From Korobacter sp963758505 (GTDB lineage Bacteria; Acidobacteriota; Terriglobia; Terriglobales; Acidobacteriaceae): DNA of 64,000 nt. The stretch covers positions 248,001 through 312,000 of the forward strand of contig CAVWVJ010000003.1 of NCBI GenBank assembly GCA_963758505.1, read 5' to 3'. The position numbers and the translations under genes were made by a program. Shown here in pieces: positions 49,701 through 57,418 of this stretch. A model generated the notes under the pieces. It worked only from the letters and a program-made list of their open reading frames with translations, was not told where the DNA came from and did no database searches. How positions within the stretch are numbered: the stretch's first letter is position 1; each line of letters starts with the position of its first letter.

Positions 49701-49830
49701 GGTGCAGGCGGGTGTCTTCGGCCTTGTAGACCACCCCCATGCCGCCGCCGCCCAGTTTTTCCAGGATCTGGTAGTGCGAAATCGTGGTTCCGATCAAAGT
49801 GCAAACATGGTACGGGCGATTCCGAGACAC
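46762..49830 (-). CDS. Serine/threonine protein kinase with extracytoplasmic TPR repeats
   Basis: Up to 1022 residues. A Hanks-type kinase occupies about 15-275: glycine loop LGGGGMGVVYKAED, catalytic VHRDIKPANI (His140), DFG, and LGTVAYMSPEQARGKELDAR. One membrane helix follows at about 345-370 (WLLAAGAAGVIVLAGVAYFG). The outer part begins with a FlgO/TolB-N-like domain (VAVLYFNNLTQDQSLNWLDS) and continues with many TPR units (about 530-1010). The sensor part probably detects a ligand and drives phosphorylation inside the cell; targets unknown. GTG 49830 is the first start; a TTG at 49797 (IGTTISHYQILEKLG) fits the usual N-terminus better. Confidence 0.88.
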   Translation of the reverse strand: MSRNRPYHVCTLIGTTISHYQILEKLGGGGMGVVYKAEDTRLHRFVALKFLPEDVARDAQALARFQREAQAASALNHPNICTIYDIGEEGDKAFIAMEYLDGVTLKHRVDSGALELDVLLPIAIDIADALDAAHGAGIVHRDIKPANIFVTKRGHAKILDFGLAKVERAVSSSANTMTLDVDDKQLTSPGSTLGTVAYMSPEQARGKELDARTDLFSFGAVLYEMATGQLPFRGESTATMFDAILNRAPVAPVRLNPDLPAKLEDIINKALEKDRNLRYQHAADIRADLQRLKRDTESGHSAAVTVEDPVSAGAAVGSARPASAGSMAAAVGSAPSIATASSGRKGWTWLLAAGAAGVIVLAGVAYFGLQGRGHPAATNAHVHKAVAVLYFNNLTQDQSLNWLDSGLTDMLTTNLAQVKGLEVLSTDRIMGAMQRVTKDAKAMDPAQAQTVAHDAGADAFITGALLKVGPTQLRLDVRAQDTNSGQIIFSDKLEGQDVQSIFGMVDRLTANIAANFLPSSEVPQKSPEIENASTSNVEAFRHYQLGLDLSNRYRTGEAIQELNEAVRLDPQFALAMVQLVSDYAISGDFKSAHDFTERALALQAHLPRYEQLRLELLHHGQARDVEAGLAVRRQIASEFPKDTENLGELAHLLTFYGRGEEGEALLRRGLAADPKDENLLNFECYNLALAGNFSGALSACDAYQAVRPDDSNPLDTRGDVFFLAGRDDEAIASYRKALEMTRGWQESNKLAIVYADQNKAEMSRAALEQFTKEASPLERAYLPVFDAQFAQTRGDVEGAVANYRESVKRLANAKQYRAAGDMLLQGAGLSMMLGENSAALAFAQQQKLDGEELITMGTLQMVMGNQSAAEQSFQRFARAHPWVSATYLDSSKARAALAGAIYRGDSTSATRWAGQMSERNLPAMLYLRARAHLLANDYAAAEATFRKTSLSDRTLENFLAITERMPIYEVLTHFYLGQIDEHTGKRDEAINEYQEFLSHFETSHTKLPQVAEARTALKNLMK

Positions 49831-49929
49831 GTAAAGGAGGGAAAACGGCCACCAGAAAGCTATCCGGAGCTTCTTTTTGCGCTCCGCTAAAACGCAGACT
49901 CACCTTGGGGAGGGGAGTCGAGTTCCGAA

Positions 49930-50880
49930 GTGCCCTTTCGCAAAAGGAGAAGCACCGTCATTTACCATGAGCAGGTGCGTACCACTCTTACTTCGTTGGA
50001 ACACTGGGAAATCAGCTACATCACGACCAAGATCCTGTCCGATTCCCAGGACGCACACCAGGCGGCCGCCAGGATCTTGCATCTCCTCGCCACCCGGCTC
50101 GAGGCTAGGTTTGCCGATTTCTGGGTACTGGACGCAATCGAGCCCGGGATTCGTTGCGCCGCATGTTGGCCCGATTCCGAATCACCCAATCCCTTCGCGA
50201 CGGTTACCAAATCGCGCATGTTTCGGATCGGCGAAGGACTGCCAGGACGGGTCTGGGAGTCGCGCGAGGTGGTTTGGGTTCCGGATGTGCAAGTCTCCCG
50301 TAACTTTCCGCGCTCTTCGGTGGCAAAAGCCGTCAGTCTAAAAACCGGCATCGGGTTTCCGGCCCATCGGGGCAACGCGATGTTGGCCGTTCTGGAAGTT
50401 TTTGGGGAGGAAGAGCTCCAACCCGAGCAAGGTCTTATCGAATTCCTTCGTGCTCTTGGCGGTCAAATCGGACTCTTCCTGGAGCACTTCGACATGACCA
50501 GCAGCCTCTCCAGTGCGGAAGGACAATTCCACCTCATCGCCGACGCCTCGCGAGACGCGGTGGTCACGATCGACGACAGCAGCACCGTCCTGTTCGCCAA
50601 TGCCGCCATCTTCGACTTGTTGGGCTACACGCCGGAAGAGTTGATGGGACAGAGCCTCACCACCATCATGCCCGAGAGCCTGAAGGATCGTCATCGCTCC
50701 GGTATACGCGCCTATGCCGAAACCGGTGTGAAACACCTCGACTGGAACAATATCGTCCTGCCCGGCCGCCACAAGAGCGGCGCCGAGGTCCACCTGCGGC
50801 TGGCGTTCGGGCAATTCTTCCGAGGCGGAAAACGCGTCTTCACCGGCTTCATCCGCAAGATAGAAGCACCCGAGGGGTAA
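49930..50880 (+). CDS. GAF-PAS sensor protein
   Basis: 316 residues from GTG 49930, divergent from the kinase gene. Residues about 25-180 form a GAF-type domain (SYITTKILSDSQDAHQAAAR ... GRVWESREVVWVPDVQ ... RGNAMLAVLEVFGEEELQPE). Residues about 190-310 form a PAS domain (FHLIADASRDAVVTIDDSST, LGYTPEELMGQSLTTIMPES). No kinase, HTH or cyclase output domain follows, so it may signal by contact with a partner, perhaps the neighbouring kinase. The shared 99-base gap suggests joint control; that link is inference. Confidence 0.8.
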   Translation: MPFRKRRSTVIYHEQVRTTLTSLEHWEISYITTKILSDSQDAHQAAARILHLLATRLEARFADFWVLDAIEPGIRCAACWPDSESPNPFATVTKSRMFRIGEGLPGRVWESREVVWVPDVQVSRNFPRSSVAKAVSLKTGIGFPAHRGNAMLAVLEVFGEEELQPEQGLIEFLRALGGQIGLFLEHFDMTSSLSSAEGQFHLIADASRDAVVTIDDSSTVLFANAAIFDLLGYTPEELMGQSLTTIMPESLKDRHRSGIRAYAETGVKHLDWNNIVLPGRHKSGAEVHLRLAFGQFFRGGKRVFTGFIRKIEAPEG

Positions 50881-51184
50881 GCGCCTTTCGAAGGAATTAA
50901 AAGAAGATCGATGGCCAGCGGCTCTCGAAACTTGCAAGATCCTGCGCAACCCGCCACTCGCTTCCTTCGAGCAGCAACGAAAAATAATCGCTTTCGACGC
51001 AATCCAACCTGATCGCTATCTCGTATTCCCAAAAGCCGCCTGTCCGAGGGTCCCACAACCTCGAATCTCGCCTGCTGTGTCACACACCGCGCCCAGCGCC
51101 CATATCGCGCGACGCTGGACGCGTACCTATTTCGTAGTCGCTCGAACTTCCAACAAAATCGTCAAGAGAGTCAGGGAGGCATTC
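50881..51184. other. Intergenic region upstream of the ferritin-like pair
   Basis: 304 bases; ends in GGAGG ahead of GTG 51185. It probably contains the promoter of the ferritin-like operon. No gene or repeat recognised. Confidence 0.4.
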
Positions 51185-52234
51185 GTGAAAAAATTAAAGT
51201 CGATTATTGATGATGCGCTTACGCGGCGAACGTTCCTCGCAGGCGCGGGAACCGTTGCCGCGGCAACCATGGTCACTGGACTGACAGGCTGTGGGAACAG
51301 CAGTAGCAGCAGCAACTCACCGACACCTCCAACCAACACTACCTATACCGACGCCGACGTCCTGAACTTCGCCCTGAACCTTGAATATCTGGAAGCGCAA
51401 TTCTATCTCTATGCAGCCACCGGGCAGGGGCTCTCCGCCTCCGACACCGCCGCTCCGTCCGGATACACGGGCTCCTACAAGATGGGAACGATTACCGTGG
51501 GGAGTGCAGCTGCGGTCCCGGGCCTCACCTCGCAGCAGCAGGACATCATCAACGAGATCGCTTACGAAGAACAAGAGCATGTACGCTTTCTGCGCAGCGC
51601 TCTTGGATCATCGGCGGTTCCGATGCCTTCGATCGACCTTTCTTTCTTTGGTCCGCTGGCCGTTGCCGCCGGAATCACGGGCGCAACCTTCAATCCATTC
51701 TCCAGCTTCGACTACTTTCTCGTAGGCGCCTTCATCTTCGAAGACGTTGGCGTCACCGCCTATGCTGGTGCCGCTCCGTTGATCAGCGCTGCTGGCGTCG
51801 CCGCGGGCTACCTCACCGCCGCGTCGGGCATCCTCGCCGTGGAGGCTTATCACGCCGCCTACGTGCGCACGGCCATTACCGGAAGTGCGATCGCCGCCGG
51901 CTCCGCCGGCGCTTATCCGTACATCAGCGCTGCTAACCAAGTCGCCGCTCTTCGCGCCATGCTCACCGTCGGAAACTCAGGAGCACCGGGCACGGCAACC
52001 GGCAACACCGGCGCGCCGGGTTCCAGTTCCTCGGTGGAAACTCCCCTCGCCCTTCCCACTTCCCTGACGGCGTCCAGTTCCATCGTGGCCGCCGATCCGG
52101 CCAACGCGATCGGCTTCGCCCGCAACGTGAACCAGGTCCACCATATCGTCTACGGCTCGCCGACAGTGGGCGCCTCCAAAGGCGGCTTCTTCCCCAACGG
52201 CACAAACAGCATTTTCGCAACGACTACAGCCTAA
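51185..52234 (+). CDS. Tat-exported lipoprotein-like ferritin-like protein (Ferritin_2 type), copy A
   Basis: 349 residues from GTG 51185 (GGAGG upstream). The N-terminus has a twin-arginine motif (LTRRTFLAGAG) and a hydrophobic run ending in LTGC, a lipobox, followed by a Ser/Asn-rich spacer. The four-helix ferritin-like bundle keeps the di-iron ligand pattern: E in LNLEYLEAQFYLYA, E-x-x-H in IAYEEQEHVRFLR, E in FIFEDVGVTAYAG, E-x-x-H in AVEAYHAAYVRT. So it likely binds two metals, perhaps for iron storage or peroxide handling outside the cytoplasm. A paralogue follows after 22 bases in the same transcript. Confidence 0.85.
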   Translation: MKKLKSIIDDALTRRTFLAGAGTVAAATMVTGLTGCGNSSSSSNSPTPPTNTTYTDADVLNFALNLEYLEAQFYLYAATGQGLSASDTAAPSGYTGSYKMGTITVGSAAAVPGLTSQQQDIINEIAYEEQEHVRFLRSALGSSAVPMPSIDLSFFGPLAVAAGITGATFNPFSSFDYFLVGAFIFEDVGVTAYAGAAPLISAAGVAAGYLTAASGILAVEAYHAAYVRTAITGSAIAAGSAGAYPYISAANQVAALRAMLTVGNSGAPGTATGNTGAPGSSSSVETPLALPTSLTASSSIVAADPANAIGFARNVNQVHHIVYGSPTVGASKGGFFPNGTNSIFATTTA

Positions 52235-52256
52235 GCGGCAAAGGACGGAGAACTCC

Positions 52257-53315
52257 ATGGCAAACCAGGAAACCGAAATTCTCGATGATGTCATCGTCAA
52301 GAGCCGTCGCAAGATGCTCGCGCTCAGCGGAACAGCGCTGGCAGGGCTGATTCTTCTCGGTGGAAAACATGCCTACGGCGCCGCGTCTTACAGCGACTCG
52401 GACATTCTTAACTTCGCGCTCAACCTCGAGTTTCTCGAAGCGAATTTCTACTATCTCTCCGCTTTCGGTTGCACGATCGATAAGCCCAATGCCGCGGCCA
52501 TCGCTGCCGGTGCTCCTTCGGCCGGCATCCCGATCACCGGCTCCGTCGGCACTCCGGGTACGGTTTCCGGAGGCAGCAAGGTACCTTTCACCAGCATCCA
52601 GGTAGCGTCTTATGCCAACGAGACGGCGATCGAAGAAGGCAAACACGTTCTCTTTCTCCAAGCGGCGCTTGGCGCTTCCGCCGTGGCGCAGCCTGCCATC
52701 AACCTCGGCACCTCCTGGCCTGCCCTCGCAACTGCGGCGCAAATCCCCAGTGGCGGTTCGTTTACCCCTTACGCCAGCGACAACAACTTTCTCGTCGGCG
52801 CTTATGTTTTCGAGGATGTGGGAGTCACCGCCTATCATGGCGCAGCTTCCCTCCTCACTGTGTCCGCGAACCTTTCAGCCGCTGCCGGAATCCTGTCCGT
52901 CGAGTCCTATCACGCCGGACTGATTCGAACCACCATCACCAACCTAGATCCCAATAACACCAGCATCGGTCACTACACAGATCTCATTTCTTCCTTGCGC
53001 GCCTCGCTCGCACTGGCCGCATCGCCAACTACCCTGACTCCCGGCACGACCGCCAATCCATATGACACCAACCCCGACGACTTCGGCCTGTCAACGTTCA
53101 CTACGCCCTCTGGTCTCGGCGCCGGGGCCCCGGCGACTGCAACCCGCATCACCGATGCCGACCCGACCAATGTGATCGCCTTTGCTCGCACTACGACACA
53201 GGTTCTGAATATCGTTACCGGTGGCGGCGCGGTCCAGAACAACACCGTAGTCAGTCCGGCAACCGGCGTCTTCTTCCCCGTGGGACTGAACGCGGGCCCG
53301 AATGGATTTCGATAA
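52257..53315 (+). CDS. Tat-exported ferritin-like protein (Ferritin_2 type), copy B
   Basis: 352 residues from ATG 52257. SRRKMLALSGTALAGLILLG is a twin-arginine signal, with no lipobox, unlike copy A. The ligand pattern is again complete: E in LNLEFLEANFYYLS, E-x-x-H in AIEEGKHVLFLQ, E in YVFEDVGVTAYHG, E-x-x-H in SVESYHAGLIRT. Its sequence is clearly homologous to copy A but well diverged, so the duplication is old and both are kept. Together they may form a hetero-oligomer, one anchored and one soluble (inference). A terminator follows. Confidence 0.85.
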   Translation: MANQETEILDDVIVKSRRKMLALSGTALAGLILLGGKHAYGAASYSDSDILNFALNLEFLEANFYYLSAFGCTIDKPNAAAIAAGAPSAGIPITGSVGTPGTVSGGSKVPFTSIQVASYANETAIEEGKHVLFLQAALGASAVAQPAINLGTSWPALATAAQIPSGGSFTPYASDNNFLVGAYVFEDVGVTAYHGAASLLTVSANLSAAAGILSVESYHAGLIRTTITNLDPNNTSIGHYTDLISSLRASLALAASPTTLTPGTTANPYDTNPDDFGLSTFTTPSGLGAGAPATATRITDADPTNVIAFARTTTQVLNIVTGGGAVQNNTVVSPATGVFFPVGLNAGPNGFR

Positions 53316-53341
53316 TCCAGAAAACGCGCCCACACGCAACG

Positions 53342-53370
53342 AAGCCTCGCCGCCCAAGCGAGGCTTTTTT
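53342..53370 (+). terminator. Intrinsic terminator of the ferritin-like operon
   Basis: AAGCCTCGC, seven-base loop, GCGAGGCTT followed by TTTT. It starts 27 bases after the stop of copy B. Confidence 0.85.
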
Positions 53371-53431
53371 ATTTCTCGGGAAGTTGAACGATGCCGGGTG
53401 CCGACGGTCCGCAGTTTCGAGATCACCTGGC

Positions 53432-53815
53432 TCAGGAACTGCCGAGCAGGAATCTATACTGACTCTCCGTGAGGGGAACCACGGAGAGGCGGGATTGCCG
53501 GAGAAGTGGTGAGTCTTTAAATCTCGTGTCGGCCTTCATTTCGGCAAGGGTCTTGGAAGTCCCCAATGCTTTTCCGACCTTGATTTTCACGACCGGCTTC
53601 TTGGGATCGCTCCCATCAACCGACACGACTGTCGCCGTCCCGACGGCGCGCTTCTCCTCGCCCGTGTGATAGAGGATCAGCTGGTCTCCCGCATTCATTC
53701 CACGAAGATTCCTGACGGCCGTGGGATTGGTCACGCCGTCCCAAACGGTTTGTTTGTCGCGCTGGAGATCGGCGAACGAATAAACGGTTGGCTCGGTCTT
53801 GAGAAGATAGAACAT
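53432..53815 (-). CDS. EVE domain protein
   Basis: 127 residues from ATG 53815; the frame is open upstream but this start (MFYLLKTEPTVYSFADLQ) is the conserved one. The EVE fold covers the whole protein: W/Y-L-x-K-TEP, WDGVTNPTAVRNLRGMNAGD, LILYHTGEEKRAVGTATVVS, and VPLTESQYRFLL. EVE domains are YTH-like and bind modified bases in DNA or RNA. A weak GAGG lies about 11 bases before the start. Same strand as the DinB gene, 26 bases downstream of it. Confidence 0.9.
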   Translation of the reverse strand: MFYLLKTEPTVYSFADLQRDKQTVWDGVTNPTAVRNLRGMNAGDQLILYHTGEEKRAVGTATVVSVDGSDPKKPVVKIKVGKALGTSKTLAEMKADTRFKDSPLLRQSRLSVVPLTESQYRFLLGSS

Positions 53816-53841
53816 GGCGGCTGATCCTCGAAGGTTCCGGC

Positions 53842-54348
53842 TTACTTGCCTAAAATTCTCCGCACCTGCTGGAGGTGATTCACATCGTGTCCGGCCATCA
53901 TGCGAACGAACTGTCGCATGCTCTCTTTGCCGCGTTCTGCGTGGATTCCATACATCTCCCACTGCTCCGGGCTAAGACGGTCGAGGAGTTTCAGGTTGCG
54001 CTCCCGAAGCAGACGAAACATTTCCAGCGAGGCCACGGGATCGGCCTGGGCGTAGTCTCCCAGTTGCTCCCAAACCTCTTGGTCGTAAGGAGTGATGCTG
54101 CTCCCGCTGCGCTCCAAAATCTGGCGGTAGCGCCAGGTGGCAACGACTTCGCCTTCTGCCAGATGGGTGACGATCTGCGTAACCGACCATTTCCCAGGTT
54201 CAGGCTTGCGGCGCAGCATGTCGGGGTCGTGCCCTTTCACGAGCGAAACCAAGTCGCGTGAACTCTGGCGCAGCACTTCCAGTGGATCCTTGCCGTCCGT
54301 AATCGCCAATATGCGCGTCTTGTATTGCTCAATGGTTTCCGTGCTCAT
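53842..54348 (-). CDS. DinB-family putative metalloenzyme
   Basis: 168 residues. The four-helix DinB/YfiT fold has three metal-ligand His in the usual places: the first in QIVTHLAEGE (about residue 62) and two in AGHDVNHLQQ (about 156 and 160). Some family members are thiol transferases or maleylpyruvate isomerases that use bacillithiol or related thiols; the substrate here is unknown. Start ATG 54348. The last helix carries HLQQVRRILGK. It precedes the EVE gene in the same direction and may share its transcript. Confidence 0.85.
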   Translation of the reverse strand: MSTETIEQYKTRILAITDGKDPLEVLRQSSRDLVSLVKGHDPDMLRRKPEPGKWSVTQIVTHLAEGEVVATWRYRQILERSGSSITPYDQEVWEQLGDYAQADPVASLEMFRLLRERNLKLLDRLSPEQWEMYGIHAERGKESMRQFVRMMAGHDVNHLQQVRRILGK

Positions 54349-54438
54349 GAGACCTCCGGAATCTATCGCGATCCTGCTTCGGAAAGCATACCCGCTTCGC
54401 GCCTATGGATGGAAATATGGGCGGCACCTGCCTGGAAG

Positions 54439-54873
54439 CTAGTCGGCCCGCTTGCGGCTTGCTTGCCGGGGCTTCGGCTTGTCCTTGCTCTTGAGATTCA
54501 GCACCACCGCAGCGCGGATAAGCTCCTTCAGGGCCGCCTCATCGACCTTCTCGCCTTCGTGAATGTCGATGGCGCGCCTTACGTTCCCTTCAAGGCTGGA
54601 GTTGAACAGACCGGAAGGGTCCGGCAACGCAGCACCCTTGGCAAATGTCATCTTGACGACATTTTTGTAGGTCTCTCCCGTGCACACGATCCCGCCATGC
54701 GAAAACACGGGTGTCCCCATCCACTTCCACTCTTCGACGATCTCTGGGTCTGCCTGGTGAATGATGGTGCGAACCTTGGCGAGCATCTTCCCGCGCCAGT
54801 CACCAAGTTCCTTGATCTTCTCGTCGATCAATGCCGAGGCCGATGCTGCTGCCACCGGAACAGTCTTTTTCAT
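54439..54873 (-). CDS. DUF1801 (YdhG-like) protein
   Basis: 144 residues from ATG 54873 (GGAG six bases upstream; ATG 54885 is less well placed). DUF1801 pattern: DWRGKMLAKVRTIIHQADPE, VEEWKWMGTPVFSHGGIVCT, NVVKMTFAKGAALPD, then a Lys/Arg-rich C-terminal tail (KSKDKPKPRQASRKRAD). Family members are small cytoplasmic proteins related to the frataxin-like YdhG fold; function not established. Part of a same-strand run of small genes, each with its own ribosome binding site. Confidence 0.85.
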   Translation of the reverse strand: MKKTVPVAAASASALIDEKIKELGDWRGKMLAKVRTIIHQADPEIVEEWKWMGTPVFSHGGIVCTGETYKNVVKMTFAKGAALPDPSGLFNSSLEGNVRRAIDIHEGEKVDEAALKELIRAAVVLNLKSKDKPKPRQASRKRAD

Positions 54874-54964
54874 ATACAGCTCCAATTTCTCGCAGCCAAT
54901 TTAACTGCGATTTCGCGTAGCCTGCAACCTCCGCAGCGGAATTCCCTTCCCGGTGGCCCACCAT

Positions 54965-55180
54965 TCAGTCGGCGCGTCGCCCGCGCCACTTGGCGGCATA
55001 CGGCAGCACGAACAAGTACAGACCGGTCAGGAAGAGCAAGGCCATCGGGAACACCGCCATGAGGCCCAACCTGGCGGTATACCTTCCCTTTAGCACGGCG
55101 ATGAAGTTCACGATAATGGCCACCGTAAAGACTGTGGACAGCCAGCGGTGGGTCTGCCGAATCCATTTGTTCCAGTTCAA
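54965..55180 (-). CDS. Small two-helix membrane protein
   Basis: 71 residues. The start is TTG 55180, set by a strong AGGAGG five to six bases upstream. Two membrane segments (STVFTVAIIVNFIAVLKG and LMAVFPMALLFLTGLYLFVL) and a basic C-terminus (KWRGRRAD). WIRQTHRWLSTVF at the start resembles PepSY/cytochrome-type small membrane proteins. No family name from me. Lies between the DUF1801 and SRPBCC genes on the same strand. Confidence 0.7.
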   Translation of the reverse strand: MNWNKWIRQTHRWLSTVFTVAIIVNFIAVLKGRYTARLGLMAVFPMALLFLTGLYLFVLPYAAKWRGRRAD

Positions 55181-55256
55181 GGTAACCTCCTCTCACGACG
55201 CGCCACAGCGGATCGTCCGGTGTGAAGCTCGAATTCACCGTGCATGGCCTTACGAT

Positions 55257-55841
55257 TCACCCACGATTCATCGGCTTCTGAGCGGACTGGGGCTGCCAGT
55301 TGGGGGCTTCAACGCTGAACTGCTTTGCGTACTCGACGGTCAATCGCTGCCAGCCGCCGAGCTTTATGGCATCGGGGCCGACCATACGTCCCAATGGCTC
55401 ACCCGCAAGCAGCCGATCCAACACGTCGAAGCAGATGTGCCAGCCCGCGGCGCCCCACGCGATGAAGCGGCCATCGATGTTATGCCAAAGCGTCAGGCGC
55501 GTGCCGTTGCCGAGCGGTTCGAGCTCCCACCGGAGGTTCTGGCCACCCCAGTTATACTCAAGCACCTCCGGAGCCTCGGCACGCGTCACCCTGGTTTCGG
55601 AAACCGGCTTCGTCGGTGCTCCCACCGCGGTAAGCTTCACCGTGCTTCCGGCCGTTCCCAGATTCCCATCGGCGTCGAAGGGAGCCCACTCGCGCAGATG
55701 CGCCGGGTCCGTCAGCGCCTGCCAGACTCTTTCCGGCGAGTGGCGGAGCTCTCGCACGAGAACGAGCGTCCACTTCTCTCCGTCCTTTTCGACACGGGCC
55801 CCGCTCGCGGGACCCGGTGTGTACAACGCGCGATCGGTCAT
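55257..55841 (-). CDS. SRPBCC / AHSA1-type protein of an ArsR operon
   Basis: 194 residues from ATG 55841 (AGGA upstream). START-like fold with the AHSA1 pattern: WTLVLVRELRHSPERVWQAL, DPAHLREWAPFDADG, RWELEPLGNGTRLTLWHNID, AAGWHICFDVLDRLLAGEP. In many bacteria such genes are fused or adjacent to ArsR repressors; here the start overlaps the stop of a truncated ArsR reading frame (ATGA), so the original pair was translationally coupled. Ligand unknown. Upstream are the VOC and intact ArsR genes in the same direction. Confidence 0.88.
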   Translation of the reverse strand: MTDRALYTPGPASGARVEKDGEKWTLVLVRELRHSPERVWQALTDPAHLREWAPFDADGNLGTAGSTVKLTAVGAPTKPVSETRVTRAEAPEVLEYNWGGQNLRWELEPLGNGTRLTLWHNIDGRFIAWGAAGWHICFDVLDRLLAGEPLGRMVGPDAIKLGGWQRLTVEYAKQFSVEAPNWQPQSAQKPMNRG

Positions 55842-56002
55842 CTTCTTTTCCTTGTCCTTTGTTTCATTCCTGTTGATCGATCCGTGCGGTCGAGGTGCCG
55901 TTCGAGAGCATTCACGTGAGCCGACCACAACCGCCGCAACCGATCCCGCCAGGTATCGATCTTCTGAAATAGCTCAGGAGTTAGCTGGCGGAGACGCCGC
56001 CG
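55838..56002 (-). pseudogene. Truncated ArsR-type regulator (C-terminal part only)
   Basis: The frame ending at TGA 55,838 encodes RRRLRQLTPELFQKIDTWRD and RLRRLWSAHVNALERHLDRT, closely similar to the C-terminus of the intact ArsR gene just upstream (FRRFWSAHVDALERHLDRTE). The N-terminal winged helix is absent; the VOC gene takes its place. It is therefore a decayed duplicate of the upstream regulator, cut off at its 5' end. Confidence 0.7.
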
Positions 56003-56057
56003 TTGAATCCGCGGCCGTCGGCGCCCACCAGGCTTCGATCCTGATGAACCGCCGTCC

Positions 56058-56450
56058 TTAATAGTGCGCCAACTGGGTGAGCTGAATGAGGTTGCCGCAA
56101 CGATCGTTCAGCATCGCAATGGTCGAAGCGGTCACATCGGTGGGCGGCATCGTGAACTCGGCGCCCCGGGCCTTGAGCCGCTCGTAGTCGGCTTTCACGT
56201 CGTCGGTATAGAACATGATCGCGGGCTGTCCCTGTTGAAAGATCGCCTGCTGATACGTCTTGGCCGCGGGGTTGTTGTTCAACGCCAGTTGCAGCTCAAT
56301 GCCGTTCGGCTCCTCGGGTGAGGCCACGGTCAGCCAGCGATAAGGACCCTGGCTGAAATCAGTCTTCTTGGTAAAGCCCAATACCTCCGTATAGAAGTGC
56401 AGGGCCTTTTCCTGGTCGTCCACATATATGCTGGTCACCTTGATTTTCAT
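56058..56450 (-). CDS. VOC-family (glyoxalase/bleomycin-resistance fold) protein
   Basis: 130 residues. Start ATG 56450 overlaps the ArsR stop by four bases (ATGA), which indicates translational coupling. The VOC fold starts MKIKVTSIYVDDQEKALHFY and ends MPPTDVTASTIAMLNDRCGN, with the beta-alpha-beta-beta-beta repeats. Usual metal-ligand positions (H/Q/E) are not all evident: Ile/Tyr near the first site and Glu in GIELQLALN. It might detoxify or bind a small molecule. Controlled by the ArsR gene upstream. Confidence 0.88.
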   Translation of the reverse strand: MKIKVTSIYVDDQEKALHFYTEVLGFTKKTDFSQGPYRWLTVASPEEPNGIELQLALNNNPAAKTYQQAIFQQGQPAIMFYTDDVKADYERLKARGAEFTMPPTDVTASTIAMLNDRCGNLIQLTQLAHY

Positions 56451-56827
56451 CTCGCTTCTCCTTTAGAGCGTTCGCGGTTTGGGCCGCGACTTCTTCTTGT
56501 CTTAGTTTTCGTGGATGTTGATTGCTCCGTGCGGTCGAGATGCCGTTCGAGAGCATCCACGTGAGCGGACCAGAACCGGCGGAACTGCGTCAGCCAGGCG
56601 TCCACCTCCTCGAGTGGTTCAGGTTTCAGCCGGTAAAGCCGGCGCTGTGCGTCCACCGTGGATTCCACGAAACCGGCCTCGCGCAGCACGCGCAGGTGCT
56701 TGGACACGGTCGGTTGCGACATGTGCAGTTGACGCTCGATCTCGCCCACCGACTGTTCTGATGAGCTCAAAAGGCTCAAGATCGCCCGGCGATTCGGCTC
56801 CGCGATGATTTCGAATACGGATTCCAC
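56447..56827 (-). CDS. ArsR-family transcriptional repressor
   Basis: 126 residues from GTG 56827. The winged helix (VFEIIAEPNRRAILSLLSSS, GEIERQLHMSQPTVSKHLRV, FVESTVDAQRRLYRLKPEPL) is of the ArsR type without the metal-binding Cys pair, as in regulators of AHSA1/VOC operons. GTG lies only six bases downstream of a good -10 box, so the mRNA would be leaderless or nearly so. The frame is open further upstream, but those codons would lie before the start of transcription. First gene of the ArsR-VOC-truncated ArsR-SRPBCC operon. Confidence 0.88.
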   Translation of the reverse strand: MESVFEIIAEPNRRAILSLLSSSEQSVGEIERQLHMSQPTVSKHLRVLREAGFVESTVDAQRRLYRLKPEPLEEVDAWLTQFRRFWSAHVDALERHLDRTEQSTSTKTKTRRSRGPNRERSKGEAR

Positions 56828-56834
56828 GCTCTTT

Positions 56835-56864
56835 ATATACCCTACAAAGCATATACGTGTCAAG
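56835..56864 (-). promoter_or_regulatory. Promoter/operator of the ArsR operon
   Basis: On the minus strand TTGACA (56,864-56,859), 18 bases, TATATA (56,840-56,835). A palindrome TATATACC ... GGTATATA brackets the box, the expected layout for an autorepressor operator that blocks RNA polymerase. The start codon lies six bases past the -10. Confidence 0.7.
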
Positions 56865-57145
56865 GTATATAAAATGCGGGAATTCTCTTCCCACCTCTGG
56901 GCGCCCCCAATCTGGAATGCCGTTGACGGATTGGAGACTCTCGGCAGAGTTCCTAAAGCAAACTGGAGTTTCGGTCCGTGGAAAACGTGTGGACTCTGGC
57001 GGCACTTTGGGTGGGGCTCGACTCGCGATCTGCTTCAAGATTTCGACGGCACGGACCGAGGATCGCTGTCGGGACGGTGGCTCAACTCGTGATTGGCGCG
57101 GGAGTTGCGGGTGAGGCCAGGGCACAGGCGATTGAGTGAGCTGGG

Positions 57146-57407
57146 ATGAAGGCGACCATCATTTCGGATTTCAACCTGCGCACCGGAAAGAAGATCGCGG
57201 AAAAGCTGCACTACATGCACTGCAACCCCGGTGAAACGCGGCCTTGTCGCCTCGTCAGAGCTATGGCAATGGAGCAGCTTCCAGGCCTGCGCGTTCCTGG
57301 AACAAGGCACGGTGCGCGTGAACGAATGGAGCGTCCTGAAACTCAAGCGCAAAAATCCGACTTCGTTCGCATCCCCTGGAATGATGGGTCGAAACGGGCT
57401 GGTTTGA
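57146..57407 (+). pseudogene. RAYT (REP-associated transposase) C-terminal remnant, frameshifted
   Basis: ATG-side frame: KIAEKLHYMHCNP; after one extra base the pattern continues as VKRGLVASSELWQWSSF, then VRVNEWSVLKLKRKNPTS and TGA at 57,405-57,407. LxYMHxNPVKRGLV and WxWSSF are the hallmarks of RAYT/Transposase_17. The N-terminal HUH part is missing. A REP-like palindrome begins 11 bases further on. The 281 bases before it (56,865-57,145) show no other gene. Confidence 0.75.
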
Positions 57408-57418
57408 ACGGAGACACG

